NCBI RefSeq assembly: GCF_000430025.1
Contig: NZ_AUCZ01000003.1
Coordinates: forward strand, 248,001 to 312,000
From: Flavobacterium suncheonense GH29-5 = DSM 17707
GTDB lineage: Bacteria; Bacteroidota; Bacteroidia; Flavobacteriales; Flavobacteriaceae
Direction of reading: 5' to 3'
DNA length: 64,000 nucleotides
The stretch's first letter is position 1; each line of letters starts with the position of its first letter. The notes under the pieces were generated by a model. The model searched no databases and was not told the origin of the DNA. It worked only from the letters and a program-made list of their open reading frames with translations. This document shows, in pieces, positions 1-10,475 of the stretch. Made by a program: the position numbers and the translations under genes.

Positions 1-388
1 TTTACATTTTCGTTGTCTTTTATATTTTTATGGTTTTTTTCTTACTTTTAAAAAGACGCTATAGTAACAAATGTCGTTTATAAAGTTCCGAAACGATTAT
101 CAAACTACAACTGTAAACAACCTAACATCAAAATTATTGACCATTAAAAAATAAACTACTGTAACGAATTCACAATATTCTGAAAACATTGCCAAAAAGA
201 AAACAGTAAAACAAATCAGTAAAAAAAATATATAACAAAAGGTAAAATACAAAACCAACCTAAGAAGGACGAAATTTCACACATCAAACAACAAAACCAT
301 GACTAGAAACGAGAAAATAAAATTGCATTTACAACAAAAAAACACCTTATTACAAGAAAAGAACAAAAAAAATCACACTTAATTAACA
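1..388. other. AT-rich region without a recognisable gene
   Basis: This stretch is very AT-rich, with many A-runs and ACAA-like words, and has no coding signal on either strand that I trust. It is the upstream region of the giant adhesin gene that begins at 523, and may also be the far upstream region of a gene beyond the left edge. A 27-codon open frame at 299-382 is noted under rejected items. Confidence 0.6.
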
Positions 389-419
389 GTTAAACTTTAT
401 TATAAATAAAAAGTTTAAC
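389..419. promoter_or_regulatory. Perfect 10-bp inverted repeat upstream of the first giant adhesin
   Basis: GTTAAACTTT (389-398) and its exact reverse complement AAAGTTTAAC (410-419) flank an 11-base AT-only spacer. It lies about 100 bases upstream of the start codon at 523. The geometry suits an operator for a dimeric regulator, or a weak hairpin in a leader. It lacks a T-run, so it is not a good terminator. The regulator is unknown. Confidence 0.45.
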
Positions 420-522
420 ACCATGTCTGAGACACAACATTTTATCAATACTTTTATCACATCCGTTTAAGTATTTGTGTCAAAAAAATTATAACTTGCT
501 AAAGACATTAATGTATTGCCCT

Positions 523-3500
523 ATGAAAAAAAATTACTTTAAAAAATGCAGAAAATATTTTTCATTTTTTGCCTCCCTATTCTTTTTAATCCTTCATTTT
601 GAAGGCTTTGCACAGACTACGCAAACCTTTACAACACTAGGAAACGGAAGTTTCACGGTTCCTTGTGATGTTACCTCCATAACCGTGGAATGTTGGGGAG
701 GAGGAGGCTCCGGCGGAGGGCAAGGAAATAATAACGCTCAAGCCGGTGGCGGTGGCGGTGGTGCATATGCACGATCAACCGTTGCAGTTACCCCAAATAC
801 AACAATCAACTTTTTTGTTGGTGCTGGCGGGGCTCAAACTGCTTCCGGAAACACCAACGGAAACAACGGTGAAAACACCACGTGGAACACAAATCAAGTA
901 GTTGCCCAGGGTGGTTTTGGCGGTGCCTATACTGGTGCCGGAGGTAACGGAGGAACAGTAGCAGGAAGCACCGGAACAGTAGTTTTCAGAGGAGGTAATG
1001 GCGGAACTGCATCCGGAGGCACATCTGGTGGTGGTGGCGCAGGAGCAGGAACTGCTGCAAATGGACAAGATGCCAATATTGGAACAGGCGGGATCGGAGT
1101 AGCACCTGCAGGGAATGGCGGCGGCGGCGTATCCGGAAGCGCAAACGGGGTAGCTGGTACCCTATATGGGGGCGGCGGTTCCGGCGCAAGTAGAACCGGT
1201 GGAAACTACAGAGGTGGTGCCGGCGCTCAAGGGATGATTCGCATTACCTACACTACGGCATTCACCAACTCTTACTGTACAAAAACATACACAACTGCAA
1301 TTGAACCCATCACAAACGTTACTTTTGCTGGTATTAACAATACCACATCCGCAACACTTAACGGAACACCTGCCAATGAAGCATTTTGCGATGTGGCAAC
1401 AGTAATTCAAGGACAAACGTATTCGTTTTCTGCCAAAGGAAACACTGCCGGAAACTACAATAATTACATAAGAGTCTATATTGATTTTAACCAAAACGGC
1501 ATCTTTGAATCTACGGCAACCGAGGAGTTCAACATTGGCATTATTACCAACTCAACTGGAACCGATGCCATCTCAGCAACAGCAAATATAACGGTGCCAG
1601 CCGGCGCATCTCTTGGTTATACAAGAATGAGAGTTGTAAAAAACTATAACGCCTACACAGGATCATGTACATCAACAGGTTACGGACAAGCTGAAGATTA
1701 TACTGTTTATGTAGTAGCTCCGGCGCCTTGTAGTACCCCAACAGCACAGGCAACAGCGTTAAACCTAAGCCCGTCCGGAAACTCTATTTCCGGTACATTT
1801 ACACACGCTGTTCCGCAACCTGACAATTATTTGGTTATCATCAACCAAAGTGGCATTGCCCCGACAGCTTTACTTAACAACGGTACTACTTATGTAGCAG
1901 GACAAAACCTAACTGGTGGAAATTATGTGGTTGACGTAGACAGCAACAATAACTTTAACGCCACAGGGTTAACTGCAAATACAACCTATTACATCTTTGT
2001 TTACTCGTATAATTCTGCTTGTACAGGAGGACCTTTGTACTACACGAGCACACCGTTAAACGGCAGTACAACCACTTTAAGCGTAAGTTATTGTACCCCA
2101 ACCTCTTCCAACCCTAACACCCGTTATATTCAAAGTGTTCAGACTATCGGTAACTTAACCAATATGTCTAACATGAACACCGGAGGAACAGCCGGAGGTT
2201 ATGCCAACTATACTGCGTTGCCAACAACTACGCAAGTTGAAGGAGGCGGTATTAACGTAGATTATTTATTAGCACAATCCCGTATGTTTATGCGTGTTTG
2301 GGTAGACTGGAACAAAGACGGTACTTTTACAGATGCCGCTCCGGAATTAGTGTATCAGACCGGTGGTGTACAAACAATTGCCGGTTCCTTCGGTTTTGTG
2401 GTGCCACTCGGTACTGCTCCAGGAAACTACAGAATGCGAATCCGTGCCTACGAAACCGCACAAGCATTTAGCCCTTGCGGAAATTTAGCAAATGGCGAAA
2501 CAGAAGATTACACCATTACAGTTGTAGCAGACTGTCCGGCCAAAATAACTTCGGTTACAGACGGAAGCCGTTGTGAACCCGGAACAGTAGACCTATATGC
2601 CTACGGAACAGCAGGCGTTACGGAATACCGTTGGTACGATGCCGCAACAGGAGGATCTTTAATTGGCACATCCAACACCAATTTATGGACTACACCCTCC
2701 ATCGGAACCACAACCAATTATTACGTAGCCGCTTATAACGGATCCTGCGAATCGCTTTTCAGAGAAAAAGTAATTGCAAAAGTTAACCTTTCATCCATTA
2801 TTACCGTAACACCTTCTACCCCTGAAGTATGTGGAGAGAACAACATTGTTTCCATAACAGCTTCCGGAGATGTTATGGTAGAAGACCTGGTTAATGTTAA
2901 CTTTAATGACGGAACTTTCGGATCCTTAATCCGTCAGAATGTTGCAGCAAGTGCCAATACACAATGGATGGTACAAACCAGTCCTTACATCCCTACCGGC
3001 GCTGTTTGGAAACCGGCTTTGGTATCCCGTTCTGTTGGCGACAGATTTGCTCTGTCGGTATCAGACTTCTCTGCTCCTAACCCTAAAGACATGATTTTAA
3101 GAACAGGTGTTTTAAATGCCTCACCTTATACCGATTTGTTTTTAACATTCAGACATCACTTCTCTTATTATGCAGGAGAGCCGGCACAATGGGCAGACAT
3201 TGATGTTTCAACCAATGGAGGAGGCGCCTGGACAACTATTCAGTCGTACACGTCTACACAAGGATACGCGGGTGATTTCGCTCAGGTTACTTTAGACTTA
3301 ACAGCTTACGCCGGTGCTCCGAGTTTAATGGTGCGTTTCCGTTACCATTTAGCCGGAGGTTCTGCTTGGGCAGACGGATGGGCCATAGACGATGTACGTT
3401 TGTACGGAACAAGACCGATGAACACAACTTTTACCTGGAGTGGCGGTTCTGTATCTGCCTTTATCGATGCAGCTTGTACCATTCCTTATGTAGCACAGAG

Positions 3501-5391
3501 TGTTTCAACAGTTTATGTTAAACCTACGGGCGCCCAATTAACAAGCCCTGACTGGTCTTTTACAGCTATTGCCACCTTATCTAACGGCTGTCCTGTTTCA
3601 AAATTGATTACCGTTAACAATAAAACCAAATTCTGGAAAGGCCTTACTAACGACTGGAATGACCCTAACAACTGGGAGCCTGTAGGTGTACCAGATGCCA
3701 ACACTTGTGTTGTAGTACCTACAGCACCAAATGGTTCTGTTATTTCAGGTTCTGGCTATAATGCTTTTGGTAAAAATCTTACGGTTAAAAATACCGGAAA
3801 TTTAGAATTACAATCGAACAACAATCTTACCATAACAGATTGGATTGATGTTAATGCCGGCGGTATTTTCAGCGTGAAAAACAACGGTAGTTTACTTCAG
3901 ATTAACAATGTTGCCAATACCGGTAGAATTACTTACGAGAGAATTTCACAACCGATGTATCGCACTGATTACACCTATTGGAATTCTCCGGTAACAACTG
4001 CTTCCGCTTTTGCAGTAGGCAACCTTACTTCCGGAACAAATTTAATTTTCAGATATACGCCTACTCAGGCTGGCGGAAACGGAACATGGACACAAGTTGC
4101 CACCGGAACTTCTATGAACCCTACCTTTGGAATCATAGCAAGAGCCCCAAGCACTTTCCCTACTTCCGGAGCAAAACAAACGTTTACGGCTACATTTGCA
4201 GGAACACCAAACAACGGTGACATTACCATGCCGATTTCAAAAGGGACAAACGCTAACATGGGCAGTACGTTACCAAGTGGCGGTTCTACAGTTGTAACGA
4301 ATGCAGATGACGAATGGAACCTAATCGGTAACCCATACCCTTCCGCAATTGACATCTTAAGTTTCCTTAACGATCCGGCAAACATTCCGGTTATCGACGG
4401 TACGGTTTACATCTGGACACATAACACTCCACCATCTGCAGCCACACCAGATCCATTCTATGGTAACTACGTTCAGAATTACACCATGAGCGACTACGCA
4501 ACGGTTAATTCATTAGGAGGCACCACTACGGCACCATCAGGAGGCGCAACACCTACCACTTTCATTGCCGCAGGACAATCTTTCTTCGTAAGTGCAGATG
4601 ATGCTATGGCGAACGGTACTACTCAGAATGTGGTATTCAAAAACTCAATGCGTGTAACGAACAACAACAATATGTTCTTTAAAACTTCAGACACAAATGA
4701 AAATCTGAACAGCAATGGTTTTGAAACGCAACGCTTGTGGTTAAACTTATCAGGCGACAATGGTGGTTTCAGCCAAATCTTAGTGGGTTATGCACAAGGT
4801 GCTTCCTCAGGTTGGGACAGAGGTTTCGACGGAGAAGCGTTAGCCGGTAATGCCGTAAAATTCTACTCCTTGGGAGCAGACAGAAAATTAACCATTCAGG
4901 GACGTTCTTGGCCGTTTAATCAGGAGGATGTGGTTCTTTTGGGTTACAAAGCAACTGCACAAGGAAACTACACTATCGGAATCGACCATTTTGATCTGCT
5001 GTTTAACGACCAGAACATTTATCTTGAAGACAAAGTTTTAAATGTTGTTCACGATTTAAAAGTGGCACCGTACAGCTTTACTTCAAACGTTGGTGAATTT
5101 GAAGACCGCTTTGTATTGAAATACACTAACCAAACGTTAAGCACGGAAGAAATAACAGCTATTGAAAATTCTGTTATACTTTACAAGACAGATAAATTAA
5201 ACATCAAGTCTGCCGCGCAACCTATTAAGGAAGTTAGGGTGTATGACATTCAGGGCAAACAACTTCTGTCTGAAACAAAAGTTAACGCGAATGAATTTAC
5301 CGCTGCAACTTTAAACCCTACACAAAGTACTCTGATTGTGAAGATTACTTTAGACAACGGAACCGTAGTAAACAAAAAAGCGATTTACTAA
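523..5391 (+). CDS. Giant secreted multidomain protein with T9SS sorting domain (paralogue 1)
   Basis: Predicted surface or released protein of 1622 residues exported by Sec and then T9SS. The ATG at 523 is preferred over upstream TTG codons because it opens a good signal peptide (MKKNYFKK, then a hydrophobic core ending FEGFAQ), matching the start of the next gene. Approximate order: Gly-rich domain 30-240; GEVED-type domain 247-396; FN3-like 407-520; second GEVED-type domain 524-666; Ig-like 673-756; MAM/jelly-roll-like segment 790-960; a long module 1036-1530 shared with the next gene; C-terminal sorting domain about 1545-1622. The end (EVRVYDIQGKQL, then LIVKITLDNGTVVNKKAIY) looks like the type C T9SS signal. 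No catalytic motif is seen, so adhesion or matrix binding is an inference. It is transcribed alone, with a terminator just after it. Confidence 0.85.
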   Translation: MKKNYFKKCRKYFSFFASLFFLILHFEGFAQTTQTFTTLGNGSFTVPCDVTSITVECWGGGGSGGGQGNNNAQAGGGGGGAYARSTVAVTPNTTINFFVGAGGAQTASGNTNGNNGENTTWNTNQVVAQGGFGGAYTGAGGNGGTVAGSTGTVVFRGGNGGTASGGTSGGGGAGAGTAANGQDANIGTGGIGVAPAGNGGGGVSGSANGVAGTLYGGGGSGASRTGGNYRGGAGAQGMIRITYTTAFTNSYCTKTYTTAIEPITNVTFAGINNTTSATLNGTPANEAFCDVATVIQGQTYSFSAKGNTAGNYNNYIRVYIDFNQNGIFESTATEEFNIGIITNSTGTDAISATANITVPAGASLGYTRMRVVKNYNAYTGSCTSTGYGQAEDYTVYVVAPAPCSTPTAQATALNLSPSGNSISGTFTHAVPQPDNYLVIINQSGIAPTALLNNGTTYVAGQNLTGGNYVVDVDSNNNFNATGLTANTTYYIFVYSYNSACTGGPLYYTSTPLNGSTTTLSVSYCTPTSSNPNTRYIQSVQTIGNLTNMSNMNTGGTAGGYANYTALPTTTQVEGGGINVDYLLAQSRMFMRVWVDWNKDGTFTDAAPELVYQTGGVQTIAGSFGFVVPLGTAPGNYRMRIRAYETAQAFSPCGNLANGETEDYTITVVADCPAKITSVTDGSRCEPGTVDLYAYGTAGVTEYRWYDAATGGSLIGTSNTNLWTTPSIGTTTNYYVAAYNGSCESLFREKVIAKVNLSSIITVTPSTPEVCGENNIVSITASGDVMVEDLVNVNFNDGTFGSLIRQNVAASANTQWMVQTSPYIPTGAVWKPALVSRSVGDRFALSVSDFSAPNPKDMILRTGVLNASPYTDLFLTFRHHFSYYAGEPAQWADIDVSTNGGGAWTTIQSYTSTQGYAGDFAQVTLDLTAYAGAPSLMVRFRYHLAGGSAWADGWAIDDVRLYGTRPMNTTFTWSGGSVSAFIDAACTIPYVAQSVSTVYVKPTGAQLTSPDWSFTAIATLSNGCPVSKLITVNNKTKFWKGLTNDWNDPNNWEPVGVPDANTCVVVPTAPNGSVISGSGYNAFGKNLTVKNTGNLELQSNNNLTITDWIDVNAGGIFSVKNNGSLLQINNVANTGRITYERISQPMYRTDYTYWNSPVTTASAFAVGNLTSGTNLIFRYTPTQAGGNGTWTQVATGTSMNPTFGIIARAPSTFPTSGAKQTFTATFAGTPNNGDITMPISKGTNANMGSTLPSGGSTVVTNADDEWNLIGNPYPSAIDILSFLNDPANIPVIDGTVYIWTHNTPPSAATPDPFYGNYVQNYTMSDYATVNSLGGTTTAPSGGATPTTFIAAGQSFFVSADDAMANGTTQNVVFKNSMRVTNNNNMFFKTSDTNENLNSNGFETQRLWLNLSGDNGGFSQILVGYAQGASSGWDRGFDGEALAGNAVKFYSLGADRKLTIQGRSWPFNQEDVVLLGYKATAQGNYTIGIDHFDLLFNDQNIYLEDKVLNVVHDLKVAPYSFTSNVGEFEDRFVLKYTNQTLSTEEITAIENSVILYKTDKLNIKSAAQPIKEVRVYDIQGKQLLSETKVNANEFTAATLNPTQSTLIVKITLDNGTVVNKKAIY

Positions 5392-5415
5392 AATTCTCAC
5401 AATCTCTTTTTAAAA

Positions 5416-5445
5416 AAAAGCTCCAAGATTTGGAGCTTTTTTTTA
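5416..5445 (+). terminator. Rho-independent terminator after giant paralogue 1
   Basis: AAAAGCTCCA (5416-5425), loop AGATT, TGGAGCTTTT (5431-5440) followed by more T residues. It starts 24 bases after the stop codon. Confidence 0.85.
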
Positions 5446-5657
5446 TTCCTACTAATTACCCACCATTTATTACTTGTTAATTTTTTGTTGAAAAATATTT
5501 ATAACCCAAAAACCCAGCAACCACAAGGGATATCTTTCATTGATTTTAGAGAATATTTTAATTTTCATCGATTTTTTTGGGATTTTATCGACAAATCATT
5601 ACTTTCACCCTTAAGAATTAAAGAATTAACATTTATATAACAATTTAACCAAAAATC

Positions 5658-8600
5658 GTGAAAAAAAACTACTTTACCACAACTTTCTTCAACAGATTTG
5701 TGGAACGAAAACAATTCTTAAAAGAACGGCTTCTTACGTTGTTCCTTTTTGCTTTTTTTACCCTAAGTTTTTCCGGCTTTTCTCAAACCACTCTTATCTC
5801 CCCTACGGGCGACGGTGGATTTGAAACAGGTAACACCCCGGCTTTAAACGGATGGACCATTACCAGTAGCGGAAACAATACCCGCTGGGTAACCAGTACT
5901 GCTGCTACCGGCTACACGGGTGCCCGATGTGCTTATATTTCAGACAGCAATGCTGCGACTCCTGCTTACAACTACACAACTGGTAACGCAAGAGTGGCGC
6001 ACTTATACCGAAACATAACGGTTCCTGCCGGCGAAAGCATTATAACTTTAAGCTTTGACTGGAAAGGCTACGGAGAATCAAGCTATGATTACCTTAGAGT
6101 ATGGGTTATTCCTAGCGGCACTAATCCAGCATACGGTACAGCTATAACGGCAGCCGGTAACCGCATTCAAATAGGCGGAAATTTCAACCAACAAAATGCA
6201 TGGACTTCATCGGGTACGCTTACGTTACCTACAAATTTAGCCGGAACCACTTTCCGTTTGGTTTTTGAATGGACAAACGACGGCTCTTTAGGTACACAAC
6301 CTCCGGCGGCCATTGACAACATCTCCTTAATATCAAGTGTTCCCGCCGCACCGTCAAATGACAATTGCGCTGGAGCAATCACGGTTACCGCGAGCAACAA
6401 CCCATCTTGTAACACTCTTACCGGAACAACTTTGGGCGCAACCCAATCTTTGGCAGGTTGTAGTGGTGCTGCAGATGATGACGTATGGTATAAATTCGTC
6501 GCTACAAGCACTACCCATACCGTTACGGTAACCCCTTCCACTTTAGTAAATGCCTCATTTCAGGTATTTAGTGGCAGTTGTGGTACTCCTACCAGTTTAG
6601 CATGTATTAATGCAACAACTGGAACAGCAGCAGAAACTACAGATTTAACCGGTTTAACAATCGGTACGACCTATTTTATTCGTATTTATAGTTCTGGAAA
6701 TGGTTCAGGTCAAGGTAACTTCTCACTTTGCGTAAATTCACCGCTTAGTAACGATAACTGTACAGGCGCGATAGCTGTTTTAACCAACACAGATTTAAGC
6801 TGCACAAACAGTGTTTCCGGAACCATCCAGGGCGCAACCAACTCGGGTACAAACTGTGGATTAGGAACTTCTGATGATGATGTTTGGTTTAGCTTTGTGG
6901 CCACCTCCACAACCCATAACATCAACCTAACAAACGTATCTGGAAGTACTACCGACTTAGCACATGCGGTTTACGGCGGTAGCTGCGGCAGTTTAGGCGC
7001 TTCTTTGGTTTGTTCAGACCCTAACAGTAGTGTAGTTTCCGGCCTTACTATTGGAAATACTTACTATGTTCAGGTATATTCCTGGACTTCAACAACTGGT
7101 CAGGACTCCACCTTTACCCTTTGTATCAACACACCAATAACCGCTACCAATACAACCTGTGCCACTGCAACTACGCTTAATTGTGGCGACACCCTATACG
7201 GAACAACAAACGGAACAACGGGAGCAGTCGCTCACGGTACCGGCTGTTCCATGAGTAATTACGGGGTATGGTACACTTTCGTGGGAGATGGTGCGCAAAC
7301 GATTATTTCCACAAGTCCTGATTTCGACATCAAATTATCCGTAGTTACAGGAAACGCTTGTGGTTCTTTTACCAACATCGCATGTACTGACTCGTCTCCA
7401 GAATCTGCTACTTTTACAACGGTTGCAGGTCAAACATACTACGTATACATTGCCTATTGGACAACAGGCTCCACTACAGGAAATTTCACGATTACAAGAA
7501 ACTGTATTACGCCTTGTACTCCGGGACCTGGTACAGGAACCTCTACTTTAGGCTGTCCTAATGTTATAACAGGTGGTTTAGGATTAAACGGTGCCGATCC
7601 GGCAGCTATAGACTGCACCACAGGAAGCTGTGTTGATTTGGAAGCTACGTATCTTCAATTAGGAAACACGACTACGTATACCGTAACTTCTATTCCTTAC
7701 AACCCACCTTATCAGTTTAGCTGTTTGGCGAATCCGGTAAGTGTTAATATTGACGACAGATGGTCGGCTCCTGTTAATTTGCCGTTCAACTTCTGTTTCT
7801 ACGGAAACACCTACAACCAGTGTGTAATTGGTTCTAATGGCGTTTTAACTTTTGATATGTCTAAGGCAAACACTGGTTCGGGATATTCTTTCAGCAACAA
7901 CCTGCCAAGTACGACAGGTGCTTTGTTTGCCAATACTATTTACGGGGTTTATCACGATATTGACCCAAGTGTTGGCGGTGAAGTGGGCTGGGAATTAATC
8001 ACATTGAATTCCGGCTGTAGAGCTTTGGTGGCTTCTTGGAGTAATGTGCCGATGTTTAGCAACAACAGTTTACTTTACACAGGAATGATGGTTTTGTATG
8101 AAAACACAAACATCATCGAAGTATATATTAAAGAAAAAAGAGTTGACGGAACCTGGAATGGCGGTAACGCTATCGTTGGGGTTCAAAATGCTGCCGGAAC
8201 TGCTGCGGTGGTTGCGCCGGGAAGAAATGGTTTAGATGCCGATTGGACCGTTTTACCAACAAATGGGGAAGCATGGCGATTTACCCCTTCGGGAACATCC
8301 ATAACCAATTTACAATGGTTCGAAGGACCAACGGCTACCGGTCCGGTTATCGGAACTTCCCCTACGCTTACTGTATGTCCGACAACAACAACAACCTATA
8401 CCGCTCAGGTTACTTATACCTTGTGTAACGGAACAATTCTAAAAGAAACCGATCAGACTACCGTAACAGTAGGCGCAAACAAAACCTGGAACGGTTCTGC
8501 CGGTACCAACTGGAACACTGCTGCCAACTGGACGCCTGCCGGAGTACCAACTGCTACACAAGGGGTATTAATTCCAAACACCGTAAACAAACCGGTTATT

Positions 8601-10256
8601 AACGGTGGAGCTGCTGCTGCTGCCTGTAACCTTAACATCCAAAGCGGTGCTACTTTAACTGTTAACCCAGCCAATACAATTACTGTAACAAACGCAGTAA
8701 CCATTGCTGCAGGTGGAGACTTGATTCTTGAAGACACCGGTAGTTTAGTACAAATTAACAACAGCGCTAACTCTGGTATTGCCCATATCAAACGCACTAG
8801 CAAACCGATGTACCGTTTAGACTATTCCTATTGGAATTCGCCGGTAACAACTGCTTCAAACTTTGCCGTTGGGAACCTGACTTCCGGAACGAATCTGATT
8901 TACAGATACACTCCAACACAAGCGGGTGGAAACGGAATCTGGACACAAGTTGGTACCGGAACAGCCATGAATCCGACATTTGGTATCATTGCAAGAGCAC
9001 CTAGTACTTTCCCTTCATCAGGGACAAAACAAACCTATACCACTACGTTTGTAGGAACGCCTAACAATGGTGATATCACTGTGCCGATTTCAAAAGGAAC
9101 AAATGCCAACATGGGCAGCACAACACCAAGCGGTGGTTCTACAACAGTATTGGATGCCGACGACGAATGGAACCTGATTGGTAACCCGTATCCTTCAGCA
9201 ATTGATATCCAAACGTTCTTATCAGACCCTGCGAATGTACCGGTTGTAGACGGAACCATTTATCTGTGGACACACAATACACCTCCTACTGCTGCAACTC
9301 CGGATCCATTCTACGGCAACTATGTTTCTAATTATACGGTAAATGATTATGCTACAGTTAATAGCTTAGGAGCAACGACTACTGCACCGTCAGGCGGTAC
9401 AGCACCTACTAAATATATAGCATCAGGACAGTCTTTCTTCATCAGTGCAGACGATGCCATGGCAAACGGAAGCACCCAAAATGCTGTCTTCAAAAACAAT
9501 ATGAGGGTGGCCGGCAACAACGCTAACTTCCTGAAAACTACTGCTGGAAAAAACAACAATATTGACTCCTTCAGTACGGAAGGCTTTACAAGTCAGCGCG
9601 TGTGGTTGAATTTATCTAACAACAATGGCGGTTTCAGTCAAATTCTTGTCGGATATGCCGAAGGAGCAACTCTGGCTTGGGACAGAGGATTAGACGGTGA
9701 GGCTTTAGCCGGTAATGCCGTGAAATTCTACTCGTTAGGCGCCAATAAAAAACTGACCATTCAGGGACGCTTCTGGCCTTTCAACCAAAATGATCTTGTA
9801 CCGCTGGGTTATAAAGCGACAGCTCAGGACAATTACACTATCGGTATTGATCATTTTGATGCCGAATTCAACAATCAGAACATTTATCTTGAAGATAAAA
9901 AACTGAATATAATTCACGATCTGAAAGTGGCTCCATACAACTTCACATCGGAAATTGGAGAATTCGAAGATCGTTTTGTATTGCGTTACACCAACAACAC
10001 ATTGGGCAACGACGAAGTTACAACGCTTGAGAACGCAGTAATCATTTACACTAATGACTACTTAAATGTAAAATCGACTTTACAGCCAATTAAAGAAATC
10101 AGAGTGTACGATGTTTTAGGTAAACTTTTATTATCAAACACTAAAGTAAATGCCAACGAATTTATGGCAGCTACCTTACGACCTACACAAACAGCTTTAA
10201 TTGTCAAAGTAACACTGGACAATGGTGTGGTCGTAAACAAAAAAGTAATCTATTAG
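5658..10256 (+). CDS. Giant secreted multidomain protein with T9SS sorting domain (paralogue 2)
   Basis: Predicted T9SS cargo of 1532 residues. It starts at a GTG (5658). The start is supported by the peptide MKKNYF, shared with the paralogue upstream, and by the signal peptide ending GFSQ. Approximate order: N-terminal jelly-roll-like segment 45-221; three tandem repeats of about 120-130 residues (233-361, 363-491, 498-618), each opening with a variant of SNDNCAGAI and carrying a DDVWYKF-type core; a nidogen-like beta region 640-875; Ig-like 880-935; then the module 942-1532 that is strongly similar to residues 1036-1622 of the upstream gene. It ends in the same sorting domain (VVNKKVIY). 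The N-terminal halves of the two genes are unrelated, so the pair probably shares an export and anchoring tail while presenting different binding heads. Function beyond export is unknown. Confidence 0.85.
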   Translation: MKKNYFTTTFFNRFVERKQFLKERLLTLFLFAFFTLSFSGFSQTTLISPTGDGGFETGNTPALNGWTITSSGNNTRWVTSTAATGYTGARCAYISDSNAATPAYNYTTGNARVAHLYRNITVPAGESIITLSFDWKGYGESSYDYLRVWVIPSGTNPAYGTAITAAGNRIQIGGNFNQQNAWTSSGTLTLPTNLAGTTFRLVFEWTNDGSLGTQPPAAIDNISLISSVPAAPSNDNCAGAITVTASNNPSCNTLTGTTLGATQSLAGCSGAADDDVWYKFVATSTTHTVTVTPSTLVNASFQVFSGSCGTPTSLACINATTGTAAETTDLTGLTIGTTYFIRIYSSGNGSGQGNFSLCVNSPLSNDNCTGAIAVLTNTDLSCTNSVSGTIQGATNSGTNCGLGTSDDDVWFSFVATSTTHNINLTNVSGSTTDLAHAVYGGSCGSLGASLVCSDPNSSVVSGLTIGNTYYVQVYSWTSTTGQDSTFTLCINTPITATNTTCATATTLNCGDTLYGTTNGTTGAVAHGTGCSMSNYGVWYTFVGDGAQTIISTSPDFDIKLSVVTGNACGSFTNIACTDSSPESATFTTVAGQTYYVYIAYWTTGSTTGNFTITRNCITPCTPGPGTGTSTLGCPNVITGGLGLNGADPAAIDCTTGSCVDLEATYLQLGNTTTYTVTSIPYNPPYQFSCLANPVSVNIDDRWSAPVNLPFNFCFYGNTYNQCVIGSNGVLTFDMSKANTGSGYSFSNNLPSTTGALFANTIYGVYHDIDPSVGGEVGWELITLNSGCRALVASWSNVPMFSNNSLLYTGMMVLYENTNIIEVYIKEKRVDGTWNGGNAIVGVQNAAGTAAVVAPGRNGLDADWTVLPTNGEAWRFTPSGTSITNLQWFEGPTATGPVIGTSPTLTVCPTTTTTYTAQVTYTLCNGTILKETDQTTVTVGANKTWNGSAGTNWNTAANWTPAGVPTATQGVLIPNTVNKPVINGGAAAAACNLNIQSGATLTVNPANTITVTNAVTIAAGGDLILEDTGSLVQINNSANSGIAHIKRTSKPMYRLDYSYWNSPVTTASNFAVGNLTSGTNLIYRYTPTQAGGNGIWTQVGTGTAMNPTFGIIARAPSTFPSSGTKQTYTTTFVGTPNNGDITVPISKGTNANMGSTTPSGGSTTVLDADDEWNLIGNPYPSAIDIQTFLSDPANVPVVDGTIYLWTHNTPPTAATPDPFYGNYVSNYTVNDYATVNSLGATTTAPSGGTAPTKYIASGQSFFISADDAMANGSTQNAVFKNNMRVAGNNANFLKTTAGKNNNIDSFSTEGFTSQRVWLNLSNNNGGFSQILVGYAEGATLAWDRGLDGEALAGNAVKFYSLGANKKLTIQGRFWPFNQNDLVPLGYKATAQDNYTIGIDHFDAEFNNQNIYLEDKKLNIIHDLKVAPYNFTSEIGEFEDRFVLRYTNNTLGNDEVTTLENAVIIYTNDYLNVKSTLQPIKEIRVYDVLGKLLLSNTKVNANEFMAATLRPTQTALIVKVTLDNGVVVNKKVIY

Positions 10257-10276
10257 ATTTCCTGCTTATTACAAGT

Positions 10277-10310
10277 AAAAAGCCTTTCAGTTTTCCTGAA
10301 AGGCTTTTTT
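10277..10310 (+). terminator. Rho-independent terminator after giant paralogue 2
   Basis: AAAAAGCCTTTCAG (10277-10290), loop TTTTC, CTGAAAGGCTTTTTT (10296-10310). A 14-bp perfect stem with a T-run, 20 bases after the stop codon. Confidence 0.9.
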
Positions 10311-10475
10311 AATCCCATCAATTCAGATTACAAATTCAGAATATCGATTATTTAAGACATTTCATCCAATTTCAAAAATTTACTGTAAAACGGATGCGAT
10401 AAAAAAAATAACTTTACTTTCCAAAACCCGAAGAAAGCGTTTGTATCACAAGTATCAATTCTAAATAATAGCGAT

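Noticed and set aside
299..382. A 27-codon plus-strand frame upstream of the first adhesin
   Set aside because: Very Lys/Asn/Gln-rich and just what random AT-rich sequence gives. No conserved feature, and no promoter before it.
775..1494. Cys/Gly/Ser-rich minus-strand frames inside giant gene 1
   Set aside because: Antisense to the Gly-rich domain, with no start context and no independent coding signal.
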